A stretch of DNA of 44,169 nucleotides from Cochliopodium minus (lineage: Eukaryota; Discosea; Himatismenida; Cochliopodiidae): assembly GCA_024220525.1 (NCBI GenBank), contig JAMYWO010000011.1, positions 196,487 to 240,655 on the forward strand. The letters run 5' to 3'. The notes beneath the pieces were generated by a model, which ran no database searches, was not told the origin of the DNA, and worked only from the letters and a program-made list of their open reading frames with translations. The first letter of the stretch is position 1. Every line of letters starts with the position of its first letter. The translations under genes were made by a program, and so were the position numbers. Shown in pieces: positions 20,946 to 33,800 of this stretch.

Positions 20946-23589
20946 TCATGGAATCAAACAAAACTTGGTTTGAAGAAGTTTGGACAAATTAGGAAGATAA
21001 TCCAACTTGCTGTCAGACCATCTGTCCTGAAGAGTTGTCATCAAATTAGTATAATCCCTCAAAGAAATAATGGTCTCCATATCTATCGAAATCTCGTCTT
21101 GTTTCTTGTTTTCTAAATGTTCGAAAATGTAGTAAATGTCTTTAAGGTGGATAGCTAAGAAAAAAAAGTTAAAAAATTGAACGAATGATTGAAAAAAAAA
21201 TTGATGAAAAATGATTTAAAAAAAAATTAATGAAGAAAATTGTCAAAAAATAAAAAAATAAAAATAAATTTTTTAAAAAAAAAAAAAATTTATTTTTACG
21301 TAATACAGGTAAGAATGGCTTCCCTTTTTTGATGAACTGACTGAACTTCTTTCTGTAATTCTTGAAATTGTTTTGGGGATCCATCAAAACAGAATACTCT
21401 TGCAAAAATTGCTGGAGGAGAGGATCCAAATTGATGAAGATTTTTTCAAAGACGTTGAAACAATTTTGGAAACAAAACAAAAAGTTGAACTAACAAAAAA
21501 ATAATTAAAAAAAAATAAACAAAAAAATAAAATATTTAAAAAATTCAAAATAAAATAAAAATAAAAATAAAAAAAATAAAAATTAAAAAATAAACAAAAA
21601 GAAATAAAAAATAAAATAAACAAAATAAAAAAATAAAATAAACAAAAATAAATAAAAAAATAATGGAAAAAAAAAAATAAATAAATAAATTTTTTACATT
21701 TCCCAAATGCAAAAATTGTTTTGCCAACATCACAAAAATTTCTAAGCATTTTATTTTTTCCGCTTCACTGGTTTGGTTTGAGACTTCTTGAGTGATTTTT
21801 TCTGAGAAAGTGTTCATGTTTTTGACATATTTCGAAATGTTTTTGAAGTTGGATTTGTCTTTAGAAGTCTCCAAATTCCATCTCGCAAATTCAATAGTAT
21901 TAATGGAAATAAAATTTTCCACATCTTTAAAGATTAAAAAATTAAAAAATAATTAAAATAAAAATAAACAAAAATAAAAATGAAATAAAAAATTTTAAAA
22001 AATAAAAAAAAAAATTTTACTTAATAAAGTTAATTGTTGTGCAATGTCAAACATACTTTGAGGGTTGGCGAAATTTGATAAAACAAAATTTTCGGGGTCA
22101 ATATCCCAACTTTTGTTTTTCAAAAAGGTTTTCTTGACAAATTTGTTACACAAAAAATCTTTTTGGTTCTTTTTTTTTTTTTGAAAAAAAAAAATGAAAT
22201 AAAATAAAAATTCGTTTAGTTGTTTTTTTTTAGAATAGTTTTACGAAAGTATGAAATATGGTGCTCCAATAAAATTTCAAGTTTTTATCTGTTGTGAGTG
22301 ACAACAACTTTTGTTGAACAGCTATTTCGGTCTGCCAGAAATGAGGGCAAATGTTGATCCACTTTTCAATTATGTGTATAACACTAAAAAAAAATGTTCA
22401 AAAATATATAAAAAGTTTAAATTAATTAAAAAGTGTAAAAAATTAAAAAAATTAATTAAAAAATATAAAATATGCAAAAAAAAAACTAACTAAAAAATTA
22501 ATTAAAATGATAATAAAGTATTTAGTATATTTTTAAAAAAATGTACCAAGATTTGATGGAAGCAGGATGAGATTGATTGATTACATTATGATACAGTTTG
22601 AAGAGAGATTGTAAAAGAGCTTCAGTAGAGATCCACTTTTGATGGAACAAAAGAAAAAACTGTACAAACTCGTCCATGAATCCATTCTTCAAGTATACGT
22701 GGCTCACGATGGATTCAAAGTTGAATTTGGTGGGGATGATCTGATCAGCCTTTAAATTTCCAAAGTTTTTCTCTTTGGCATATTGGAGGACAATGATGGA
22801 GATCTCACTTTCTATTTCTTTGCGTATGTAATCGAAATATTCGAAAGAGATGTTGTCTACCCGATTCTTTTTTGTCGAAAGGACGTTTTTCTTGAGCTGT
22901 TCGATTGTCTTTAGCTGGATGATGTTCTCTATATCCTTTATCTTTTTTTCAGAGAAATAATAATCGTAGATTTCAAACGCCATTATCTTTTTTATCTCCA
23001 TCTCCTCTGTCAAGCTGAAGATATACAATTCCTGCCAGAATTGGAAGATCAACATGATATTCTTCTCATTCGCCTCGATCTTCTGCGAGAACATCTTGAA
23101 TTTCATTGCAAATTTACAAAATCTTGTTCTATGCTTCTCCTTTCCTCTTATTTTCTTCAATATCTCTGAGAAATTTTCTCTCTTGAAGGTTGTATAGTTA
23201 TTCATATTGTTCAAGCTTCTTGGTGCTCTCTCATATTTCCTCGCTGTATATGATTCTTTCAACTCCTTCTTTGTTATGGATACATTATTCAGCTGATCCT
23301 TTTGGAATGTTGCTGATATTGATCTCCTCTGTATTTTTAGATTGAATGATGGTGATTTCTTTTCTGATTTGATTTCAATGATATCTATATCTTTGTTATT
23401 AGTGATCTTTGTGATATTATTATTCACATTATTTGATTGTAATTTTAATTTCATGTTCTTTATTTCGCTTGATTGAATATTATTTAACTCTTTTAATGTT
23501 TTTCTTTTATCTATTCTCTTCTTATTCATTATTATTTCGAATGGCATTTTTGTTTCCAAATTATCAACCGATATATTTGGTAAATCCAT
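20946..23589 (-). CDS. RGS-RasGEF protein B
   Basis: Six exons (23589-22547, 22383-22245, 22168-22021, 21924-21698, 21489-21300, 21154-20946) join in phase to 651 residues. It is a paralogue of the neighbour at 17705-20374: an RGS-like stretch (LIFQFWQELYIFS, AFEIYDYYFSE, FEYFDYIRKEIESEI), a RasGEF N-module (QSLFKLYHNVI, EKWINICPHFWQ), then the CDC25 domain (DIAQQLTLL, INTIEFARWNLE, YVKNMNTFSEKI, MLAKQFLHLGNFNF, NNFKNYRKKFSQF, PIHLKDIYYIFE). The long exon 1 equals exons 1, 2 and part of 3 of copy A, so introns were lost here or gained there. The four last joints match those of copy A exactly. The acceptor of exon 3 is an unusual A-run before AG. Predicted role: activation of a Ras-type GTPase. 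Confidence 0.9.
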
Positions 23590-24003
23590 TTATTTATTTT
23601 TTTCCAGTTGAATATAATTAATAAATAGTTTTATGATTGCTTGATTAGGAAATTTAAATAGAGATCAAAGAAGATGGATTCTAAAATTTCTATTTTTCCA
23701 AAAAAATCCTTTATTGATATTGAAAGATCAAGTTTGAATCAAAAGTTTTTTTAACTTTTTTTTTTATTATATTTTATAATACATGCATGTAGAGATTTCA
23801 AAAGATAATGGAAATTCGTTTATTTATCGAGTACATTCCAAATATCTTTATTTTTTTTATTGATTTAGATCATACATTTGTAATTTTCCAAAAATGAATA
23901 AATCCATTTCAAAAAAAAAAAAAAATATATTTTATTTTATTTTATTTTATAAATTAAAATTATAAGAAAAAGAAGTTCATTGGATCCAATGAAATTTAGA
24001 AAA
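23590..24003. other. Intergenic region, no gene seen
   Basis: This is AT-rich spacer between RGS-RasGEF B (upstream side) and the 3' end of the F-box-GTPase gene. It holds an A-run (23912-23925) and TTTTA repeats (about 23931-23950), and nothing coding. Confidence 0.5.
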
Positions 24004-25008
24004 TCAATTTATAATACAATTGTCTTGAGACTTTTGAGAATTCAAGTTCTTGTTTTCGAATTTAGTATAAATATTCAACCAACAAAGCAAATCATTCAAT
24101 ATCTGGTCAACTTGGGTCTGACTGGTATTATCAACCTCCCAAAAGAAGATATCTTTCTCCTCACAAAAATTGAAAGCATATTTTGATGAAATCTCCTTCA
24201 AATTGTCAGGAAGATCTTGTTTGGTAGCAATTACACCAATCAAAGCATTTTTGGAATGTTGTTTGGCGGTATTATAAAGATGTTGAACCTTCTCATAAGA
24301 ATACTACACAAAATATATTAAAGGATGTCAAAAAAAAAAAAAAGAAAAAAAATAATTACACTATCAATTGCAGAATAAAAGATCAGAACTATGACAGAAT
24401 CTTTGATATAAATTGGTAAAATGGAATCATATCTTGCAGCTCCTATTTATTTATAAATAATAAATGAATCTTTTTGTGATTATATATATTATTATTTTTT
24501 TCTTTTTCTATTTCTAATTCTTTATTTGAATTCTTTTACCACTTGTATCCCATATTTCAACATTATAATTATGAAAGTTGAAGAAATGATAAGAAGTTCC
24601 ATTTGTTGCATTATATTCACCCACCCATTCCTTTTCTATCCATCTCTTCACAAATGTAGATTTACCCACCTTTATGGAGCCAAGACATACAATTTTAAGG
24701 GAATTGGGTCTTTCAGGATTAGGTGTAAATATAATGGGGTTTTCTATGGGGTTTTTTAATCTTCTATATCCCTCTTTTAGTTCCTTATATCTTTGTTTCC
24801 AATTATTTTTTTCATCAGATGGGATGAGTGAATGATCTAAAGCTGAAAAATTAATTTTAAACAAATTCAACCATATTTCATCACTTTCAGATATCAATTT
24901 CCACTTCTTGCAAACCAATGAAATTATTGGGAATTCATTTTTTGATAAATATGAAAATATCTTTTTTATAATACTTTCATTTTCAGATATTTTGTCCTCA
25001 ATACTCAT
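24004..25008 (-). CDS. F-box protein fused to a Rab-like small GTPase
   Basis: Three exons (25008-24540, 24442-24360, 24303-24004) join in phase to 283 residues. Residues 10-55 form an F-box (IIKKIFSYLSKNEFPIISL, VCKKWKLIS, DEIWLNLF), followed by the W-rich region usual after it (NNWKQRYKELKEGYRRL). From about residue 104 comes a Ras-superfamily G domain: P-loop GSIKVGKST (110-118), a switch I region with Thr, WDTSGAARYDSI for G3, LPIYIKDSVIVLIFY, and ATKQDL for G4 (TKxD, as in Rac). The G3 motif DTAGQE is DTSGAA here: the catalytic Gln is Ala, so intrinsic hydrolysis should be weak. There is no C-terminal cysteine prenylation motif. The fusion suggests a ubiquitin-ligase adaptor whose GTPase part is regulatory or substrate-binding (inference). 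Confidence 0.9.
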
Positions 25009-25482
25009 TTTCCAAAAAAAATCCTTTATCTTTGAAATTCAATTACAATTTTTTTTATTTTTTTTTTTTTAAAAATATGTAGATCAAAAAAAACTTTAAA
25101 TAAAAAAAAATATAAAAATAAAATTTGAAATTGAGCAACCATTTTTTCAATCCATTTTCTTATTTCCCATCATATTCAATTAATAAAGAAACTATTCTTC
25201 CTCCATTATCCTTTTTTTTTCTTCTTTTTTTCTTTTTTTCAACTTTTTTATCAAAAAATATAATGCTCCTCAATAAATTTTTTATATTTTGTTAATTTCT
25301 TGATTTTGTTAAGAAAGTGAGAAAAATAAAATAAAAACATAATAAAAAATAAAAAAAAAACCAAAATCCAAAAAAACAAAACAAGTAATGAATCTTATTT
25401 TTTTTTTTCCCTTCAATTATAAAAACCCTTTACCTTGGATTATATTCCTTATTAAACTTTATTTTTCTTTCCCTTAACCTAG
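25009..25482. other. Divergent intergenic region
   Basis: This lies between the F-box-GTPase gene (-) and the nucleolin-like gene (+). It holds T- and A-runs and a TATA-like element (25418-25425). No coding exon was recognised. Confidence 0.5.
25418..25425 (+). promoter_or_regulatory. TATA-like box of the nucleolin-like gene
   Basis: TATAAAAA lies 65 bases before the start codon at 25483, in a slightly more mixed-composition stretch than its surroundings. A pyrimidine run ending CCTAG directly before the ATG could also be the acceptor of a 5'-UTR intron; the sequence alone does not decide this. Confidence 0.35.
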
Positions 25483-26703
25483 ATGCCAAAAGGAAAAAAT
25501 AACAAAAAGGATTCTTCATCTGATTCTTCTGATTCATCTGATTCATCTGATTCCTCTTCATCATCTTCTGAAAAAAAAGTAGAAACCAAAACTACTCCAA
25601 CCAACACAAAAAAAGAATCTTCCGATTCCTCTGATTCATCTGATTCTTCTGATTCAAGCGAAGAAGAAAAACCAGTTGCAAACAACCAAAATAAACGTAA
25701 AAATGAGAACACTCAACCAACTGAAGGAGGAGAAACCAAAAAACAAAAGGGAGAAACCGGATCAATGATCAAAATCTTTAATTTGTCATTCAACACCACC
25801 GATGAATCCCTCAATGAAGGATTCAAAGAATGCGGTACTATCATCAGAGCAAACGTAGCTATGAGAGAAGGAAAATCTAGAGGATTTGCTTTCATTGAAT
25901 TCGAAGAAGAAGAAGCAGCAACTAAAGCATTAGAATTTGTAAGAAATTTTTTTTCAGAAAATTTAAAATCAAGAAATAAATAAGAATATAAAAAAAATAA
26001 TTTAAAATCACAAAAAAAAAATAATCCATTTTCTTTCCCACAATTGCAGAACAATACTAATTTTGATGGAAGAGAAATCAGAATTGAAATTGCTGAAAAA
26101 AGTGAAATCAGAGGGGGAAGTGGTCCTGGAGCAATTACCAGATCCGAACATTTGATTGGAAACACCACAAGATGTATCATTAAAAATTGCGTTGGATTGT
26201 CCCAAGAACAATTGAGAGAAGCATTTTCCCAATTCGGAGAACTCAAAGATGTATTTTGCCTCAATGATAAACCTGTTTCATTCATTACTTTTTATGATTT
26301 GAGACATGCTGAAGCAGCATTCAATGCATCTACTGTCGATGTCAACGGAGTTACCGTTAATGTAGATTTGATCGAACCAAGAACCAACCGTACTGGAGGA
26401 GATAAACCAGGTTTCGGTGGAGGAAGAGGTGGTGATAGAGGTGGATTTGGAGGTAACAGAGGAGGTTTCGGTGGAGGAAGAGGTGGAGATAGAGGTGGAT
26501 TTGGTGGTGGAAGAGGAGGTGATAGAGGTGGATTCGGAGGTAACAGAGGAGGATTTGGTGGTGGAAGAGGTGGAGATAGAGGTGGATTCGGTGGTGGAAG
26601 AGGAGGTGATAGAGGTGGATTTGGAGGAGGAAGGGGTGGTGGATTTGGAGGAAATAAGGGAGGATTTGGTGGAGGAAATAAAAAGACCAAATTTGACAAT
26701 TAA
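25483..26703 (+). CDS. Nucleolin-like protein (acidic Ser, two RRMs, RGG tail)
   Basis: Two exons (25483-25938, 26050-26703) join in phase 0 to 369 residues. The order is that of nucleolin, Nsr1 and Gar2. First come acidic serine tracts (repeated SSDSSDSS, typical casein kinase 2 targets) and a basic stretch with a likely nuclear signal (NKRKNE, KKQKG). RRM1 has MIKIFNLSFNTTDESLNEGF and SRGFAFIEFE (RNP1). RRM2 has RCIIKNCVGLSQEQLREAF and VSFITFYD. The tail has about a dozen RGG and FGGG units. Such proteins work in the nucleolus in rRNA transcription and pre-ribosome processing. Codon use is richer in C/G at third positions than its neighbours, as in highly expressed genes. The plus and minus open frames over the repeat tails are shadows. 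Confidence 0.95.
26407..26690 (+). repeat. RGG/FGGG-coding repeat
   Basis: Tandem units of roughly 27-30 bases encode R-G-G-D-R-G-G-F-G-G variations, the arginine-methylation and RNA-binding tail of the nucleolin-like protein. Third-base differences between units show that the protein, not the DNA, is being conserved. Confidence 0.9.
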
Positions 26704-26985
26704 TTGTTTTTTTAAACTAATTTATTAAACTTATAAAAAATATACACCCTTTTATTTGTTCCTCCAATAAGGAAATTTATTTGTTTTATTACTTTGTTTA
26801 TTCTTCCCCCCTTTGTTGAAATAATACTGTTTATATTTCAATTTGTCTTTCTTTTCGTTGAGATAGTTTGTTTTGGAGTTAGTTGTAATTGAATTTTTTT
26901 CTTTTAGTTTCATTTATAGAAAATATAAAAAAAATAAAAGCTCATTCAAAGCTTTTTTGTACAATCATAATCATAAGATAAAAAA

Positions 26986-29900
26986 ATGGATCTTATAATC
27001 TATATAAATAGTAATATTTCAATACCATCAAACAAAAATTTTAGAATATCACGATATATAAAATATATATCTTTTAAATTGCCTTTAATATAATAAATAT
27101 TTTTCTTTATTTTTTAAATTTTTTTATTTTTGTTTCTAATTTAAATCTAGAGGGAAGTATCTCTCCAATCACAATGAAGATAAATTCTAAATCCATAACA
27201 ATTGGGGCGATTAAAAATAAAGCATTAAGATTATCAAAAGCAGACCCAAATGAAAAGTTCAATTTTTATTATGGAGAAAGAATACTGTATGATAACGAGG
27301 AAATAGGAAAATATGTATTCAAAGAAAATGAAAAAGTATATGTACAAATATCAGATATATACTCACCATTACCAAAACATCTATTCAAAAAAATAGATGA
27401 TAATAAGGATGAATTAGATTTATTGCTTGAAAATCAACCAATAGAACCAATCATGAAAAAAACATCAACAAATCCTATCAAACCACAAAATAGCCCGTCA
27501 AATGATATAAATAACAATAACAATAGAATAATAATGAAGAATCCATCAAGAATCAATAGAAATCTTCCTATACCCACTCAAGATAATGGATTTATAAAAT
27601 CAAATGTAAATAATGATAATAATTCCTCAAAGGATCCATCATATAATGGAAAATCCACAACTACAACGGATACAATGTCAAAAACAAGTGTAAATGTAAA
27701 TAATAATAACGAATCTAAGAATAATAATAATAATAATAGAACATATACTGTAAATTCTTCAACATATAAAAATAATAATATTAATAATGCAACGAATAAT
27801 CCACATTCTGGTGGAATTGAAAGGAGAGAAACATCTTCTTTCGTAAGAAATCCATATTTCAACAATTCCAATAACAATAACAACAAAAATGTAAATAATA
27901 ATATGAATATTCATGTAAAAAGCTTTATGGAATGGGATCAACAACAAAATGGAAATAAAACAAGATCAAATTTAATGACAAATCAAAATATGCAAAAATC
28001 TGTAAATAACAATAATAATGTTGGTAATACTGTATATAATAATCAACACGACGATAAAAATCATCATTCCATAAAATCTCCTCTTCTATCTCCCAAATCA
28101 GAAAACAAAACAACAGATATCAAATCAAAATCACAAGATTCTGATTTGATAAGCAACAGATCTCCAAAAAGCCCAAATCTCTTGAATCAAAAGACTTATG
28201 AAATTTCCAAAACAAGCACCAACGTTCCGCCTATAAGAAAAGTGACCCATGTAACTTACACAAACATGAACTCTACCAATACAAGTGGCACAAATGGAAA
28301 GAGAGATCCCATTTCTTCTCCTTTACCTTTGAATTCTGACAAAGTAGAGACAAACACAAAGACCAGGCCTGTTACTTCTAATCCTCCTATTAAAGTGGAA
28401 CTGAACGAAGTGAAACAATCTCCAAGAAAAACAGTTTCCAAAGAAACCCCCACCAGAGTGGATAACCCCGGCATCAATAAGATGAAACCTTTACCCATTA
28501 ATCCAACTAGAACTGACACAAGTGAAGTGAGACCTTCCCCAAGGAAGACAGTTTCCAAAGAAACACCCAGTCTCAATCTCTACTCTCCCACTAACGACCC
28601 ATTTGCCAACAGAACCAGGAACACCACTGCGTACAGACTCAAAGAAACTACTACTGAATCACTTCCTAAAAGGGAATCCCCTCCAAAAAGAGAATCTCCA
28701 AAGAGAGAATCACCAAGGAATGAATCACCAAGAAAAGAGTCTCCAAGGAAAGAATCACCAAGGAATGAAAGGAATGAATCTCCAAGAAGGGAATCCCCAA
28801 GGAAGGAATCTCCAAGGAATGAATCTCCAAGAAGGGAATCCCCAAGAAGAGAGTCCCCAAGAAGAGAATCTCCAAAGAGAGATTCTCCCAAAACCTCCTA
28901 CAAGAACATCGAGTTTTTGAATACCTCTATGGACAACGATGTTGATTTGAGGGAGCTCGAAGAACTTTTGACCGAAGACATCCTTCCCCCAGAAGATAAA
29001 CGCACCAGCCGTTATCCCAAAAACAAAAGCGAATCGGGCAGCAGTGGAAGTGAAAGTAGTGAAAAAGACGATAAGCCTCCTTTGCGTAAAAGTTACATGG
29101 GAAGAATTCCTAGTGACGAGGAAAACCCTCGTAGATCTTACTTGAAGTTCCACGTTTCCAACAACCAGCTCAGCAATTTCCGCATGGTCACTCCTGACCC
29201 TGAGCTCATCTCCCAATTCAAGAACCAAGTAAGAAAGTCTCTCCGTATTGGAAAAAGGACCAACAGCATTTCTAACGCCCCACCTCCAACGTAAAAGTTT
29301 TTTTTTATTTTTAAAATTTAAAAAATATTTGTTTTTTGAAAATAATAATTTCAATTTTGTTTATTTTAAATTTTCTTATAATTTTTTGATTTCAATTTTT
29401 TTTTTCATTTTTAATTAAATTTTATTAGTTTTATCAAATATATGTTATTTGAATATTGTTTTCAATTTTTTTTTGTTTTAAAATTTTTTTTAAAATTTAA
29501 TTTTTTGGTTTCAGATTTATTATTTATTTATTGTTTTGGTTTTGTATTAATTTTTAAACATTTCTTTAATATTTATATTTTTCCAAGAAATTTTAAAACC
29601 AAATTTTAAACTTTTTTTTTTTTGAACAGTTTAAATAGCAACAGCAACAGCAGTAGCGGCAGCAGCAGCAGTAGTAGTAGCAGCATCAGTGAATATGGGG
29701 ACTCTTCCATCATCGAGCAGTTACGGGATTTGGAAAGCTTCAACGAGACCCACTCTCACAGCATGACCACCAATGAAAGACCTCAGAGTTTGGAAATCAA
29801 AGAAGAAGACTTGGAAAGCTTAACAGAAAGTCAAAGTAAACAAATTTGATTTTTTTATCAATTTTTATTTTTTATTTTTATTTTTTATTACTTTTCATTT

Positions 29901-30653
29901 ATTTTTCATTTTATTTTAATTTTTATTTTTATTTAATTTATTATTTACATTTGTTATTTATATTTTTAATTCATTTTTTATTTTTTATTCCATATTTTTT
30001 ATTTTTTAATTTATTATTTTGATTATTTTTAAATTTTTTATTTTTTTTCATATTTTTTTAATTTCATATGTTTTAATACCATTAATATCACCATTTATTT
30101 TCATTTTTTTAAATTTTTTTTTTAGGTGTCCAACTCGAGAGTCTTTTGTCAGACTCAAAGGTCCAACCAACTTCCCTCTCACTCCACAGGCCCTCGCGAA
30201 CAGTCACCAAAAAATACAACAAAATAGAAGAAATGTCCACTAACAATGTAAACAACGAAAATAATGGAGGTAAATTTAAAAAAAATCATGTTGTTATTAT
30301 TTTTTATGTGATTAATTTTGTTATTTTTTTTTTTTCTTTTTATTTCATTTTTTATTTTTTTTATTTTATTTTTTGTTATACATTTATTTTTATTTTTTTA
30401 TTTTAAAGGGAGAGAAGTAATGATTCCTATTTCTTATATTGGCCCCATCAACTATGACGCTCCCCGAAATTCAGTCATCGATGTTTTCTTGGAAGAGATG
30501 TTCGAGGTGGACATCGACTACAGCATCAGGAACCCCATCAACACTAGCACCTCTCATTTTAACCAGTCCCTTTTTTATGAGGACGAGTTGGATGAGTTGG
30601 AGACTAATAGTATTACAGAGTTAATGAAACTTTTTAAGGAAGAGAATAATTAA
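26986..30653 (+). CDS. Ubiquitin-like N/S-rich protein with ESPR repeats
   Basis: Five exons (26986-27010, 27151-29290, 29630-29835, 30126-30269, 30409-30653) join in phase to 919 residues. Exon 1 is tiny and encodes MDLIIYIN; added to exon 2 it completes a beta-grasp-like N-terminus (ITMKINSKSITIGAIKNKA, FNFYYGERILYDNEEIGKY, EKVYVQI) resembling ubiquitin. An ATG at 27174 would give a shorter product lacking the first strand. The middle is low-complexity: poly-Asn, Ser/Thr/Pro stretches, a duplicated SPRKTVSKETP motif, a Pro/Arg/Ser repeat (ESPRRESPRKESP type) and a serine run. The C-terminal about 80 residues (PISYIGPINYDAPRNSVIDV, then DELDELETNS) are ordered-looking but unrecognised. Function unknown; the SP-rich middle suggests a phosphorylated scaffold (inference). 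Better codon bias towards the 3' end implies real coding. Confidence 0.85.
28665..28892 (+). repeat. ESPR(R/K/N) coding repeat
   Basis: Roughly fifteen 15-base units (gaatctccaagaagg variants) encode Glu-Ser-Pro-Arg/Lys-Arg/Lys/Asn. One insertion (RNERNESP) breaks the register once. The repeat lies inside the ubiquitin-like protein and is likely to expand and contract. Confidence 0.9.
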
Positions 30654-30855
30654 TTTTTTACAACGTTTTTTTTTTGTTATTAAATGAATTTAAGAAATTT
30701 TAATTTTATTTATTTTAAAAAAAACATTTAAATCATTATTGAATTTTTATTTCTGATTGTTCTGGGTTCATTTTCATTGATGAAAGTTATGTTTCTTTCA
30801 ACACTTTCTCAGCTAATTATTTTTTTAAATTATTGAATTATAAAAAAAAAAAAAA

Positions 30856-33800
30856 ATGGATGTTCTCAAGAATGTTTTCAATATTACAGATCCTATAGTT
30901 GTTGGTAATCAATCAATTTGGAAAATTTCCTTTTTGAATAATTTTTTTTTAAACGATACTGAATAGAGAGCACTGCAATGATGAAATATAATCAAATTTC
31001 TTCACAAGGGCATTTATATATCACCCAATCTAGTTATTATTTTTATGCAGAACTATTGGCAAATCAGATCAAGGTAAAAAAAAAAAAAAGAGACAAAATT
31101 GATCTGCGGTCAATATCCTAATTATGAAATGATATTCACAAATGACCTATTTACTATCTATCCATCCATTTTTATGACTTTTTATAATTGATCCATCCTG
31201 ATATTCATATAAATTAAAAAAATTTTTATTTTTTGATTTCAAAAACCAAAAAGAAATCGATACATAGAAACGATATCAAAAGAATAGAGAAAAGAGATAC
31301 CACCAAACAAGTGTTCATCATTGACAACCAAGACGAACAAATCAATTTTTTCTTCAGAAATTATGGAATCTACACAAAAATATACGAAAATATGATGCAT
31401 GTCTTCAATGACAATTTTCCAAAGAAAGGTAAAATAAAAAGATCAATCAGTTTATTTGAACGCAAGAGAGTTTAATTTTTTCATTTTTCAAATAAAAAAT
31501 AAAAAAAAAGTTGAAAGGGAGATTATGTCAAAAGAATTAAATAATCTCATCGAAAATTTCACTATTGCTCCAAAAGAGACTGAAGTAAAACAAAAATATC
31601 GAATAATTATCCAAAAATATCCATATTTCGCCTAAAATTTTCTATTTTTTCCAATTTATCTATTTCTGCACATCAATTTCAACTAATTTCCAATTTCTAA
31701 ATTTAGATCAAAGAGGAAATAGGTAAGGGTAATCTTGGATCCGTTTATCGTGGTGTATGTAGGGGTAAAGATGTTGCCATCAAGAAATTATTGAATCAAT
31801 CTTTGGTTGAGAATGTCATCAAGGATCTCCAATCTGAGGTATCCAAAATGGGGTAAAAGAAATTTTAAATTTAAAAATTTTATTACTAAAATATTATATT
31901 TGAATATTATAAAATGAGATTTATAAAGGTTCTTAAAGAATAATATAAAGATTTTATTTCCAATATCTTCATCTATAAAACATAAATTTTATTATCCAAA
32001 AAGAAATTTCAGAAAATTTAAGAAAAATAAATATATGACAGCATTCAAATTGAATTCATTCTTATTCCATCCTTTTCAATTAATTTAATTCCTTTTATTT
32101 TACTTTTATACCTAAAGACAAATGAGACATCCAAATCTTGCATTGCTCATGGGTGGAATCTTCGAGAAGGGACAAGTGGCATTGATTACCGAGCTGATGG
32201 AAAAGAATCTCTCCTCCATCATCGCCGATAACAACGTCTCCCTCTTCAAGAGGATCGAAATCGCCATCGATATCGCCAAAGGTGTAAATTGGTTGCATGA
32301 ATCAAAGCCACCACTCATGCATCATAATCTCAAACCTGAAAATGTATTGGTAAGATTAAACATTCAAATCAAACATAAAACGAAATAGAATTTGAAAATA
32401 TAGTGAGAATTCGATTAACTCTTTTATAATTTGATACAATTTTTATATCTCAAAAAGATCAGATATATTTCATATCATGATTTTTACAAAATTGTTCTAG
32501 ATCCATTTATCTATTACTTTTTACCAAAATTTCAATCCGATTTTATCTCATGACAAAAATGTTATTTTTCAGCAGATTTAATTTAATAGAACAAACAAAA
32601 AAATGGTTTTACTTTTGTGAATCACATCATTATTATTCAATAAGACAATTTTGATATAAAATTTTTCGATTTTGATATAAATTTTTTTTTCGAACATTAT
32701 TATTAGAATAAAAGATGTTTTCTTTAAATAAATAAATCTCCTTTATTTTTTACTCAAAAAAAAAATTTAACCCTTTTTTCATTAAAAGTTAAATAAAGAG
32801 TTGACATCATGTAAAATATGCGATTCTGGATTAGGCAGCATAAGATCAGACGAGCATTCAGGAAGTTGGATCTCCTATGTATACAAGTCTCCTGAGGCTT
32901 TGGAGAAACACAAAGTGGACATTTCTTCTGATGTTTACAGTTTTGGAATGATCTTCGCGGAGCTCATGAACAAAAAGAGATCTTATGAAGTAAATGGTAT
33001 GTGTTTTTTTTTCTTTTCTTTAATTTCTTGAAAAATATAAAATTTTATTAATCAGTTAAACTTTTTTTAAATTTTCAAAATTTTTTTCAAAATTTTTTTT
33101 TAAAACTTTTATTTTTTACTAATTGAATAAAATTTTTTAATTAAATCAAATAAAATATTTTCTTTTCATAACTTTTTCTTTAAAAAATTTAGATTTTCCA
33201 AATTTAGAAAAATTTAGAGCAGCTTTGGCAGAGGAAAAGAGACCTGCCATTTCAAAAGATCTCCCAGAGTCTGTCACCACCATCATCACCCAATGTTGGG
33301 CTCAAAAATCATCACAAAGAACTTCCCTAGCTAATGTCATCAAACACTTGGAAAGATCTCTTGTGGAGTTTGCAATCCAAGTAATTTTTAATTCTTTTTT
33401 TTTTATATTATTTATTTTTAATTTTTTTATCTTTTTATCTTTTTATTTTTTATTATCTTATTAAATTTTTATTATCGATTTTTATTTATTTTGTTATCTA
33501 TTTTTACTTCATTTTTTTATTTTTTACATTTTTATTTTTTTTTATTATTATGTTTTATTATTTGGATTTATTTTTTTATATTTTGTTTGTGTATTTTTGG
33601 TATCTAATTTTTATATTTTTTTTTTTATAATATTTGGATTTATTTTTTTTCATTTATTTGATTATTATTATCATTATTACCAATGAAAAAATTTTATTTG
33701 TTTTTTCTATATTTTGTTATACATTTTCACTTTATTTATTTTTTACATTTTTATTTTTTATTATTTTTATTTTTTTAACTTTGATAAATTATTTTTGATT

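Noticed and set aside
26407-26690. CRISPR-like or satellite array
   Set aside because: The periodic units encode RGG/FGGG in frame at the end of an RRM protein; there are no spacers.
26292-26699. Minus-strand proline-rich open frame
   Set aside because: Antisense shadow of the RGG repeat.
28665-28892. CRISPR-like array of 15-base units
   Set aside because: In-frame ESPR coding repeat inside a long continuous open frame.
28755-29354. 199-codon minus-strand frame under the ubiquitin-like gene
   Set aside because: Lies opposite a well-supported coding exon with domain-like features and no motifs of its own.
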